Shown here in pieces: positions 33,641-41,674 of a DNA stretch of 58,089 nucleotides. Under the pieces are notes generated by a model. The model was not told where the DNA came from, made no database searches, and saw nothing but the letters and a program-made list of their open reading frames with translations. Source of the stretch: Lachnospiraceae bacterium (GTDB taxonomy: Bacteria > Bacillota > Clostridia > Lachnospirales > Lachnospiraceae); contig JAFUXG010000003.1 of NCBI GenBank assembly GCA_017470935.1, positions 1 to 58,089 of the forward strand. Reading direction: 5' to 3'. The position numbers were made by a program, and so were the translations under genes. The stretch's first letter is position 1. Each line of letters opens with the position of its first letter.

Positions 33641-33901
33641 ATGCTCATGAAAATGCTTGCGCTGGTCAGTCAGCTTGCAATATCCATGCTGACCGCAATT
33701 CTCATATGCGGTGTAGTGGGTTATGCTGTGGACTATCTGTTTGAGACCAATCTGTTTATATTCTTTCTTATTCTAGGTGTGGCCGGGGGATATAAGACCT
33801 GCTACAACGTTATATGCAAATTTCTGGGAAGAAAGAGTCTGTTCCATAATGAGGATGCAGAGGAAATGGATGAGCAAACGACAGAAATGGATAAAAATTA
33901 G
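33641..33901 (+). CDS. AtpZ/AtpI family membrane protein
   Basis: 86 residues with two membrane segments (about 5-28 and 35-54; GVVGYAVDYLF, FFLILGVAGGYKTCYN) and an acidic tail. This is the AtpZ/AtpI fold, normally the first gene of the ATP synthase operon and linked to Mg2+ handling or c-ring assembly. Here no atp gene follows; the next gene encodes a cell-wall hydrolase, so it is an orphan or the operon has been split. SD CAGGAGG. An alternative start is the ATG two codons in. Confidence 0.75.
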   Translation: MLMKMLALVSQLAISMLTAILICGVVGYAVDYLFETNLFIFFLILGVAGGYKTCYNVICKFLGRKSLFHNEDAEEMDEQTTEMDKN

Positions 33902-34179
33902 CAAAAGGGAGAGATTTTAAGAAAAAGTTCTCGACAAAATATTACATAAATGTTACAAAATACACGACATAATTGTTACGAATTTGTTTATAATCTGTCG
34001 AAATATGCCTTAAACATCCTGAAACAACGCTAAAAAGTTGACATAAAACAAATTTGGGGTTGACAAATAGGGCTTATCGTGGCATAATGTTACAAAAGTG
34101 TTACAGAAATGTTAAAGGATATCTAAAGAGAGGCAGGATATCATTTAACATCTGTAACAAATAAAAAGTAAAGGAGTGT
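33902..34179 (+). promoter_or_regulatory. Promoter region with WalR-type boxes
   Basis: TTGACA (34060-34065), 17 bases, CATAAT (34083-34088) is the best promoter. TGTTAC-N5-TGTTAC-N5-TGTTAA runs at 34088-34115, matching the WalR/YycF consensus (TGTWAH-N5-TGTWAH) with an extra repeat. A further pair TGTTAC-N5-TGTTTA is at 33974-33990, overlapping TATAAT (33989-33994). Control of the downstream hydrolase by WalRK is likely; the box downstream of -10 could be a repressing site. Confidence 0.6.
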
Positions 34180-34218
34180 ATGCCATTTATCCTAATAAGG
34201 TGCATGGCAAATAATTAA
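34180..34218 (+). CDS. 12-residue leader peptide before the SleB-like gene
   Basis: ATG with AAAGGAG seven bases upstream reads MPFILIRCMANN and its TAA directly abuts the ATG at 34219. The main gene has no good SD of its own, so its translation probably depends on re-initiation after this peptide. Confidence 0.45.
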   Translation: MPFILIRCMANN

Positions 34219-35160
34219 ATGAAAAAGATAGTAACTGTTACTGCAGTTTGTCTTGCTTGTATTTTTATGGCGGGATTAGATGTTCAGGCAACTGCTACAT
34301 CAGCTACTACCGATGAAAACATTGTTGAAAGCACAGAATTAGAAGAGAAAAAAGAAGAACAGCCGGATATTCAATATTTGTATGAAATAGAAAAGATAAG
34401 TGATAAAGACAGTAGCACTAGTGTGAGTGGCAATAATAAAGCAAAGAGTAAAGGTGAAAAGAGTAAGGCAACAGGTAACAAAACAAAAAGCAAGTCGAAA
34501 AGCAAAAAATCAAAGAGCAAAACGGTAAGCGATAAGGCTAAGAGTAACAAGACAAAGAGCAAGGGAAAAAATAAGACAACAAAGATAGCGTCAGTAAAAT
34601 CAGAATTATCAGAAGGTATTGCTGTTGATAATAATCTTGTGGATGTAGGGCGACTTCAGGAGGCCGCCATAAATGACAACATTGCTATAAACTCAGATGA
34701 TATAAGTGCTGTGGCAGTTTCTGAGAAGAAAAAGCAGGTTGAAAAAAATAAGAAAAATAAATATACACCCGCAGAGCTTAAATATATGACATGTATTATT
34801 TATTGTGAGGCGAGAGGAGAGGAATATGCAGGACAGATGGCAGTGGGAATTGTTGTTATGAATCGTGTAAAAAGCGAGGATTTTCCTGATACCATCAAGA
34901 AGGTTATATACCAGCGAGGCCAGTTTACACCAACTGTTAATGGCAGTATGTCGAGAGCACTTTCTCTTTACGAAAAGTACGACGATAACGGAAAATTCAA
35001 GGGAGAGATGGTAAGCTGCTATAAGGCAGCCAAGGAGGTGCTTTCCGGCACCACCACCGTTAAGGTAGATGGTGAGGAGAAGGAGATGAAGAAGTACCTG
35101 TATTTTTCACGATATATTAGAGGTGCTAAATATACGTTAGGAAGTCATCAATTTAAATAA
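34219..35160 (+). CDS. SleB-like cell wall hydrolase (Hydrolase_2)
   Basis: 313 residues. Signal peptide (MKKIVTVTAVCLACIFMAGL, cut near VQATA). A long Lys/Ser-rich linker (about 75-130, KSKSKKSKSK). C-terminal SleB catalytic domain (about 190-313): MTCIIYCEARGEEYAGQMA with the catalytic Glu, VGIVVMNRVKS, VIYQRGQFTP, YLYFSRY. The family comprises lytic transglycosylases for spore cortex or vegetative wall. No peptidoglycan-binding repeat is present, so the basic linker may serve to bind the anionic wall. WalR boxes upstream suggest vegetative growth control rather than purely sporulation. Confidence 0.88.
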   Translation: MKKIVTVTAVCLACIFMAGLDVQATATSATTDENIVESTELEEKKEEQPDIQYLYEIEKISDKDSSTSVSGNNKAKSKGEKSKATGNKTKSKSKSKKSKSKTVSDKAKSNKTKSKGKNKTTKIASVKSELSEGIAVDNNLVDVGRLQEAAINDNIAINSDDISAVAVSEKKKQVEKNKKNKYTPAELKYMTCIIYCEARGEEYAGQMAVGIVVMNRVKSEDFPDTIKKVIYQRGQFTPTVNGSMSRALSLYEKYDDNGKFKGEMVSCYKAAKEVLSGTTTVKVDGEEKEMKKYLYFSRYIRGAKYTLGSHQFK

Positions 35161-35172
35161 AGTGTGTGTAAG

Positions 35173-35203
35173 AAGGTCCGGTCAGTTATTTGACCGGGCC
35201 TTC
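35173..35203 (+). terminator. Rho-independent terminator
   Basis: 12-base arms AAGGTCCGGTCA / TGACCGGGCCTT (one mismatch) with a 6-base loop. The following TTCCTGCATTTTA is a poor T tract, so efficiency may be modest. Confidence 0.7.
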
Positions 35204-35298
35204 CTGCATTTTACGGCCGCCTGCCATATTTCTGTTCTTATTCCGGAAAAAATGAATATATATAACATAGATTGATCATATTGGGGAGGTGTGTTGTT

Positions 35299-35730
35299 AT
35301 GGGAAGCTTTTTGCGGAGGAGACGTTATAAGATATTAGTGGTTTTTCTATTCGCCTTTCTTCTGAGTGCCCTTGCAGGGTGCGAATTTTCCGAAACAAGC
35401 GAGAAGAAGCTGAAGGACCTGGATTACACGGTCTGTGATGAAAGCAGGCTGCCACAGGAGTTAAAGAATCTGATAAATGAGAAGAAGAAGGAACCATTTA
35501 AATTCACATACAGAACCAATGATTATCTGTACATTGTCGTGGGCTATGGCGCCCAGGACCGCATGGACTTAAATGTTGTAATGACGGAGCTGTATCTGAC
35601 TGAAAATGCAATATTTGTGGACACCGATCTCACAACGAAGGAGACCTCCGTACTTGAAAATGGCCTGGTGAGCTATCCCTGGATTGCGGTAAAGTGTGAG
35701 TTATATGACCTGCCGGTGAATTTTAAATGA
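35299..35730 (+). CDS. Lipoprotein with PrcB-like C-terminal domain
   Basis: 143 residues from the ATG 9 bases after GGGGAGGTG; an in-frame extension to 35272 lacks an SD. Basic N-terminus, hydrophobic stretch and lipobox LSALAGC (Cys about 29). The rest has the beta-strand pattern of the PrcB C-terminal domain (DYLYIVVGYGAQ, LVSYPWIAVKCEL). PrcB-like domains are found in secreted proteins; the role is unknown. Monocistronic between a terminator and trmB. Confidence 0.7.
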   Translation: MGSFLRRRRYKILVVFLFAFLLSALAGCEFSETSEKKLKDLDYTVCDESRLPQELKNLINEKKKEPFKFTYRTNDYLYIVVGYGAQDRMDLNVVMTELYLTENAIFVDTDLTTKETSVLENGLVSYPWIAVKCELYDLPVNFK

Positions 35731-35915
35731 GGTTAAATTTTGCTTAACCTCTTGAAGCAATTAATAACCTTTGATAAAATATGCAGTTGTTGATACAAGG
35801 CATGCAGAAGCGAACACAATAGGTGATTGGATAACTATTTTGCCTGCACAAGGGCTTGTAACATATATTGGTTTGACAATTACATGAATCGCAAAAGGAG
35901 AAAAGAGGACTGATA

Positions 35916-36566
35916 ATGAGACTTAGAAATGTACCGGGCTCCCGGGATGTTATTGCCGAAAGCCCATATACCATAAAGGACGAGACAACCAGGAAGGGGA
36001 CATGGGGAGAAATTTTTGGAAATGATAATCCCATTTATATTGAGATAGGAATGGGCAAGGGACAGTTCATAATGGAGCTTGCCAGATCTAACCCTGACAA
36101 GAATTATGTGGGTATCGAAAAGTATTCCTCTGTACTTGTGAGGGCTTTGGAAAAGCAGGATGAGGAGCAGTTTCCAAATATATATTTTATAAGAATGGAA
36201 GCGGAGTATATTGCTGATGTGTTTGCGGAAAATGAGGTGGCGGGCATCTATCTCAATTTCTCTGATCCCTGGCCTAAGGACAGGCATGCCAAGAGAAGGC
36301 TTACCTCAGTACAGTTTCTTGAAAGATATGACAGGATACTTGCACCGGAGGGACATATTGTATTTAAGACTGATAACAGGGAGCTGTTTGACTTCTCCCT
36401 GGAGCAGGTGGAAATGGCTGATAAATGGGAGCTCCTTAACCACACCTATGATCTGCATAATTCACCCTATGTTACGGGCAATGTTATGACAGAGTATGAG
36501 ACAAGGTTTGTTGCCAAGGGTAATCCCATATGCCGCATGGAAATATGCCGAAGGGAATCCTGGTAG
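35916..36566 (+). CDS. trmB: tRNA (guanine-N7)-methyltransferase
   Basis: 216 residues, normal length. Class I methyltransferase: IYIEIGMGKGQFIMELA (SAM loop, about 41-57), NYVGIEKYSSVLVRAL, LNFSDPWPKDRHAKRRL (catalytic Asp motif, about 114-130), and C-terminal TEYETRFVAKGNPICRME. It makes m7G46 in tRNA variable loops. SD AAAGGAG lies 18 bases upstream with a nearer GAGGA. Followed by a strong terminator at 36684. Confidence 0.92.
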   Translation: MRLRNVPGSRDVIAESPYTIKDETTRKGTWGEIFGNDNPIYIEIGMGKGQFIMELARSNPDKNYVGIEKYSSVLVRALEKQDEEQFPNIYFIRMEAEYIADVFAENEVAGIYLNFSDPWPKDRHAKRRLTSVQFLERYDRILAPEGHIVFKTDNRELFDFSLEQVEMADKWELLNHTYDLHNSPYVTGNVMTEYETRFVAKGNPICRMEICRRESW

Positions 36567-36683
36567 GACAAAGCAGTATACAAAGAATGCCATATGCCGT
36601 CGGGAGATGTTCCTGGTGTTTGGATAATGTGCCAAGATGCTGGAGATAATACAGGCAGCCCCTTGAAAATTATAACGAAATAT

Positions 36684-36722
36684 ATACCCTCCTCACCTGG
36701 GAATTGGTAAGGAGGGTATTTT
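36684..36722 (+). terminator. Rho-independent terminator of trmB
   Basis: ATACCCTCCT / AGGAGGGTAT stem extended by ACC/GGT, followed by TTTT. Confidence 0.85.
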
Positions 36723-36749
36723 CATGCAGTATGGCAGTGGGTGTAATGT

Positions 36750-36986
36750 GTGCAAAAATCCTGGCGCAATAATTACGTAAAAGCATATAATATATTAAGA
36801 GAGCTGATTGATAAATGTGTTATGGGTATTTGTTGTAAGCTTGCAGGAATCAAATATGATCTTGAAAACCGTTATCCCCTGATCATGAAGCTTGAGAGAA
36901 GAATGTGCACAGTGGAAAGGGAGCTCAATAGAAATAATCCATGTCTTGATAAGAAGGGTAAATGTGGCAGCAAAGGCTGCAGATAG
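36750..36986 (+). CDS. Small Cys-containing hypothetical protein
   Basis: 78 residues from a GTG, or 54 from ATG 36822 (MGICCKLAGIKYDLENRYPL). The C-terminus has C-x6-C-x4-C (PCLDKKGKCGSKGCR), possibly metal-binding. No clear SD precedes either start. TATAAT at about 36785 could be a -10 for the shorter form. Unrecognised; codon use is plausible. Confidence 0.35.
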   Translation: MQKSWRNNYVKAYNILRELIDKCVMGICCKLAGIKYDLENRYPLIMKLERRMCTVERELNRNNPCLDKKGKCGSKGCR

Positions 36987-37163
36987 TTTTAATGGATGGC
37001 CGATTATAACTGATTGTATTTGCTTATAAAAAGTGGTATTATAGGAATATGCTTTTGACTGGAAGACTGTGCGAGTCAGAGCTTGACTGGAATCCGGCTG
37101 GCCGGTTGGAATTAGAAAAATGATTGTGTTTAAGAATTGATATAAAGGATTAATAGATGTATC

Positions 37164-40100
37164 ATGAAGTTTCGACCATGTATAGATATACACAATGGAC
37201 AAGTTAAACAGATAGTAGGCGGTTCGCTTACAGACGCAGGCAATCAGGCGACAGAGAATTATGTATCAGAGCAGGATGCGGCATTTTATGCGCATTTATA
37301 TAAAGAAAGCGGAATTGCCGGTGGGCATATTATATTGTTAAATAAGGCAGGAACACCGGAGTATGAAGCGGATATTGATGAGGCAGGGAAGGCCTTAAGG
37401 GAATATCCCAAGGGACTCCAGATCGGCGGAGGTGTCAATGCTGACAATGCCAAAGCTTTTATTGACATGGGAGCCTCCCATGTTATTGTGACCTCCTATG
37501 TATTCCGGGAGGGGAAGATTGATTATGAACGTCTTGACAAGCTTGTGAGTGCAGTGGGGAAAGAGCGGTTAGTGCTTGACCTGTCCTGCAGGCGAAAGGG
37601 CCAGGTGTCACAACAAGCGAAAACAGATAATACAGTGGATGAAGCGAATAAAGAACAGCTGCATAGTACCGTTGATGAGGGACAGTATTATATTGTCACA
37701 GACCGTTGGCAGCGCTTCACGGAGGAGCCTCTTACAAAGGAGTTATTATCAAAGCTTTCGTCCTATGCAGATGAGTTTCTTGTCCATGCAGTTGATGTGG
37801 AAGGAAAGGCTTCCGGTGTGGAGCAGGAGCTGGTGTCACTGCTGGCAGATTCCTGTGATATTCCCATAACCTACGCAGGAGGCGTGGGAAGCTATGAGGA
37901 TATTGAGCTTATAAGGAAGCTTGGGAATGGCAGGATTGATGTTACCATAGGCAGTGCCCTTGATCTCTTTGGAGGAACACTGGAATATGATAAGGTTCTT
38001 TCCATGATGGATGACAGTGATACAGAAGAAGCCCCGGAGTATAAAGATACCGTAACGGATGAGTATATTGAGTCGGGGAAACAGGGCAGAGGTGTCTGGA
38101 GCTTTGTTAAGAACCAATATGTCTATGTACTCACATTTATATTTGCTTTTGCTATGATGGCAGGAGCCTGGATAATCGGTGATGTAGGACCCTTTGGAGG
38201 CAAATGCCTTGTGGTGGTGGATGGAGTGCACCAGTATCTGCCCTTCTTTTCCGAGTATCAGGAAAAGCTGACACATCTTTCGGATATACAGTACACCTTT
38301 GATGTGGGGATGGGCAACAATTTTATCTCACTTTGGTCATATTACCTTTCAAGCCCATTTAACCTTATCATAATGCTGTGCTCAAAGAGCCATCTGCCTA
38401 TGGCCCTCAACATTATAATCAGTACTAAGATAATTCTGGCGGCTCTTTGCTTTGCTTATTTTCTTATGCATTACTGGAAGAAGCCCTCAAAGGATATGGG
38501 GGTTGTGGCCTTTTCGCTGTTATATGCATTTTCAAGCTATGTGGTGGGCTATTACTGGAATCTCATGTGGCTTGACTGTATCTTCATCTTTCCAATTATT
38601 ATTCTTGGGATGAAGAAAATGTTAAATGAAAAGGACAGCCGCTTGTATGTGCTTGCGCTTTTGTACGCATTTATATGTAATTACTATATCAGCTTTATGA
38701 TATGTATGTTTCTGGTGCTGTGGTTTTTCACCTTCAGCTTTAAGAGTGTTTCGGACTTTTTCTTTAAGGGAGTACGCTTTGCAGTGGCTTCCATTACTAC
38801 AGCGATGCTTTCTGCGGTGGTGCTGCTGCCGGCATATAAGGGTATCATGACAACGGCATCTGCAGAGTTTGAGCTGCCGGAATGGGAGTTCTATGGGACC
38901 TTTGCGGATACTCTCCGTTCCCATCTTTTCTGCTCGGAGGTGCTGACCAACCAGATTGGGGATGCGGGAACTAACCTGTATTGCGGAATGCTGACCATTT
39001 TGTTTGCAGTTGTCTTTTTCCTCATGCCGGGAATCAAGGCAGAGAAGAAGGTGAAGTACTTAGCCCTTCTTGCGCTGTTTGTTGTCAGCTTTAATAACAT
39101 TGAGCTTAACTATATCTGGCATGGATTTCATAACCAGTATGGGATTCCTAACAGATTTGCATTTTTATATATTTTTGTGCTGCTGCTGATGGCTTATGAG
39201 GTGTACAGGAAGCGGGAAGGCTTGAAATGGCCTATGGTCATCATTTCCTACACCATATCAATGCTTTTTGTTATATTCTGTTACTTTAATGCAGAGACTA
39301 TATATGATGATAAGACCTATATGCTTTCGGCTCTGCTTCTTACGTTATACATGGTGCTGCTTGTGCTTTTCTGTATGGCAAAGGGTGCCAGAAAACCGTT
39401 AATAATAATTGTTTCTTTTGTTGCAATATTTGAGATGGCAATTAATGGGCTCTATGGTTTTTACCAGGATGGAAGCTCTGAGCCGGATTATTATTATGGC
39501 GATACTGAGGCGGTGGCTGAGCTTAGGAAGCGTAATGGCGGCTTAGGTGATGATAATACACAGTTCTATCGGGAGGATGTGCTGCAGCCCTTGTTCGTGG
39601 ATGAAGCCACGTGGCATAATCTAAAGAGCGTGGGAATATTCGGCTCCACCGTGCGGGGTGAGATGGTAGATATTATGGGGGATTTGGGCTTTTACACGGG
39701 AGCTAATGAGTATCTGTATTATGGGGCGACTCCGGTTACCAATGCACTTTTTGGAGTAAAGTATGTGTATACCAGAAGGTATGATTTTGTAAATGTTGAC
39801 ACTGATATGATAAAGGTGGATTCCCAGGAATCTCCTTCAAGCACTGTGTCAGTATATGAGAATCCCAATATTCTTCCGGTCGGATATATGGTTAATGAGG
39901 ATATTCTTGATTTTGAAACCTACGATAATGGACCATTTACAGTGCAGAATGAGCTGTGCGGTGCTCTTACTGGAATTGAGCCCATATTTGTGTCAATACT
40001 GGATGATATGAAGGTGAATGTATACGGCACCAACATGGATATTGAATTGATCGATGACAATAATGCAAAGTACAGCAATGCAAACCCCAGTGCCCGTGGT

Positions 40101-40694
40101 GATATGATATATACGGTGCCCCATGACATGGATCTTTATGTGAGTACCCGAGGAAGCAATATTCACAAGGTTGCTATTCTCATTGACGGAACAGAGGTAG
40201 GTTATGACAGGTATCATGGCCAGCTCTGCCATATAGGGGATCTTAAGGCAGGCCAGCTTGTGGATATACAGTTTGAGCTTGGAGATAATGATGATATGGA
40301 TGGAGAGCTTTACTGCTATCCTATGGAGTTTAAGAAGGACCAGTTCAGGGATTTTTATAATGTTATGCTTAACCGAGGAATGCAGGTAGAGACCGTATCG
40401 GATACTAAGATCACAGGCAAGGTCAGTGCTAAGGATGGGGAGGTTTTCATGACCTCCATACCATATGATGACGGATGGAGCGTGTATTGTGACGGGGATA
40501 AGGTGGAGACCCTTGTATTGTTAGACGGTTTTTTGGGTGCGGACATTCCTTCCGGAGAGCATGAGATAAAGCTGGTGTTCAGGAGTCCTGGAAGCAGAGA
40601 GGGGCTTTTGCTGACGCTTGCAGGTGTAGTGTTCTTTTTGATACTCATTTATTCTGAGCGTGGGAAAAAGGAAAGGAAAAGTGCTTCGCAGTAG
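37164..40694 (+). CDS. HisA (eukaryotic HIS6-type) fused to a YfhO-family membrane protein
   Basis: 1176 residues, one uninterrupted frame. Residues 1-280 are a ProFAR isomerase of the HIS6-like type: MKFRPCIDIHNGQVKQIVGG, LQIGGGVNADNA, HVIVTSYVFREG, LVLDLSCRRK, YYIVTDRWQRFT, FLVHAVDVEGKASG, ITYAGGVGSYEDI and TIGSALDLFGG. The active-site Asp at position 8 and the second-half Asp (HAVD) are present. A 20-30 residue insertion follows CRRKG. A short acidic linker (about 285-305) leads to about 870 residues of YfhO type: some 12 membrane segments starting at YVYVLTFIFAFAMMAG, WNLMWLDCIFIFPIIILGMK, and a C-terminal extracellular beta domain (VFMTSIPYDDGWSVYCDGDK). YfhO proteins act in lipid-linked sugar or lipoteichoic acid glycosylation. 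No other his gene is near. Confidence 0.85.
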   Translation: MKFRPCIDIHNGQVKQIVGGSLTDAGNQATENYVSEQDAAFYAHLYKESGIAGGHIILLNKAGTPEYEADIDEAGKALREYPKGLQIGGGVNADNAKAFIDMGASHVIVTSYVFREGKIDYERLDKLVSAVGKERLVLDLSCRRKGQVSQQAKTDNTVDEANKEQLHSTVDEGQYYIVTDRWQRFTEEPLTKELLSKLSSYADEFLVHAVDVEGKASGVEQELVSLLADSCDIPITYAGGVGSYEDIELIRKLGNGRIDVTIGSALDLFGGTLEYDKVLSMMDDSDTEEAPEYKDTVTDEYIESGKQGRGVWSFVKNQYVYVLTFIFAFAMMAGAWIIGDVGPFGGKCLVVVDGVHQYLPFFSEYQEKLTHLSDIQYTFDVGMGNNFISLWSYYLSSPFNLIIMLCSKSHLPMALNIIISTKIILAALCFAYFLMHYWKKPSKDMGVVAFSLLYAFSSYVVGYYWNLMWLDCIFIFPIIILGMKKMLNEKDSRLYVLALLYAFICNYYISFMICMFLVLWFFTFSFKSVSDFFFKGVRFAVASITTAMLSAVVLLPAYKGIMTTASAEFELPEWEFYGTFADTLRSHLFCSEVLTNQIGDAGTNLYCGMLTILFAVVFFLMPGIKAEKKVKYLALLALFVVSFNNIELNYIWHGFHNQYGIPNRFAFLYIFVLLLMAYEVYRKREGLKWPMVIISYTISMLFVIFCYFNAETIYDDKTYMLSALLLTLYMVLLVLFCMAKGARKPLIIIVSFVAIFEMAINGLYGFYQDGSSEPDYYYGDTEAVAELRKRNGGLGDDNTQFYREDVLQPLFVDEATWHNLKSVGIFGSTVRGEMVDIMGDLGFYTGANEYLYYGATPVTNALFGVKYVYTRRYDFVNVDTDMIKVDSQESPSSTVSVYENPNILPVGYMVNEDILDFETYDNGPFTVQNELCGALTGIEPIFVSILDDMKVNVYGTNMDIELIDDNNAKYSNANPSARGDMIYTVPHDMDLYVSTRGSNIHKVAILIDGTEVGYDRYHGQLCHIGDLKAGQLVDIQFELGDNDDMDGELYCYPMEFKKDQFRDFYNVMLNRGMQVETVSDTKITGKVSAKDGEVFMTSIPYDDGWSVYCDGDKVETLVLLDGFLGADIPSGEHEIKLVFRSPGSREGLLLTLAGVVFFLILIYSERGKKERKSASQ

Positions 40695-40746
40695 GGCGAT
40701 TTCGTTCGCGAGTATAATAAAGGATAAGAAAGAAGGAGAGACGGAC

Positions 40747-41640
40747 ATGCACAGAAAACAGATTAAAAAGGCGGTGATTCCGGCGGCGGGGCTGGGAACA
40801 AGATTTCTTCCTGCCACAAAGGCAATTCCTAAGGAAATGCTTCCGCTGGTTGATATACCTACTATCCAGTATATCGTAAAGGAGGCAGTGGAAAGCGGAA
40901 TTGAAGAGATATTAGTGATTACCAATTCCAATAAGCACTGTATGGAAAATCATTTTGACAGATCCTATGAATTAGAGAGCAGACTTCTTGAATCTGATAA
41001 GAAAGAGGAGTATAATATGATATGTGATATTGCCAACATGGCTAATATCTATTATGTCAGGCAGAAGGAGCCGAAGGGACTGGGTCATGCAATCCTTTGC
41101 TCCAAATCCTTTATAGGTGATGAGCCCTTTGCAGTTTTGCTTGGAGATGATGTGGTGGAAAACCATGATGGAAAGCCTGCATTAAAGCAGTTGATTGATG
41201 CTTATAACCAGGTGCAGGCGTCTATTGTAGGGGTTCAGACAGTGCCGGAGGAGGATGTCAGCAAGTACGGTATTGTGGAGCCTGCAAGGGGAGAGGATAT
41301 TGAGAACAAGAGGGTTAAGCTAAGATCCATGGTAGAGAAGCCTAAGATGCAGGATGCTCCAAGCCGAATGGCGGTTCTTGGCAGATACGTTCTGACACCG
41401 GAGATATTTGACTATCTTGAGACCCAGACACCGGGAGCAGGAGGAGAGATCCAGCTTACCGATGCCATCAAAAACCTTATGATCAGCCAGTCGGTATATG
41501 CCTATGATTTCGAGGGCATCCGATATGACGTTGGAGATAAATTCGGATTCATTAAAGCCACTATTGAATATGCTTTGGAGCGGGAGGAATTAAGGGATAA
41601 GCTTCAGGGATATCTGAAGGAGCTGGCAGCAACATTTTAA
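40747..41640 (+). CDS. galU: UTP-glucose-1-phosphate uridylyltransferase
   Basis: 297 residues from the ATG 9 bases after GAAGGAGAG; the frame extends back into the upstream gene's end but lacks an SD there. GalU/GtaB signature: KAVIPAAGLGTRFLPATKAI, PKEMLPLVDIPTIQYIV, EPKGLGHAILCSKSF, FAVLLGDDVV, VEKPKMQDAPSRMAVLGRYV, and GIRYDVGDKFGFIKATIE. It produces UDP-glucose for glycolipids and polysaccharides. Its position directly after the YfhO part suggests a shared role in cell-envelope glycosylation. Confidence 0.92.
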   Translation: MHRKQIKKAVIPAAGLGTRFLPATKAIPKEMLPLVDIPTIQYIVKEAVESGIEEILVITNSNKHCMENHFDRSYELESRLLESDKKEEYNMICDIANMANIYYVRQKEPKGLGHAILCSKSFIGDEPFAVLLGDDVVENHDGKPALKQLIDAYNQVQASIVGVQTVPEEDVSKYGIVEPARGEDIENKRVKLRSMVEKPKMQDAPSRMAVLGRYVLTPEIFDYLETQTPGAGGEIQLTDAIKNLMISQSVYAYDFEGIRYDVGDKFGFIKATIEYALEREELRDKLQGYLKELAATF

Positions 41641-41674
41641 CATGTAATCTTATTATTAACGGGGGTTATAACGC

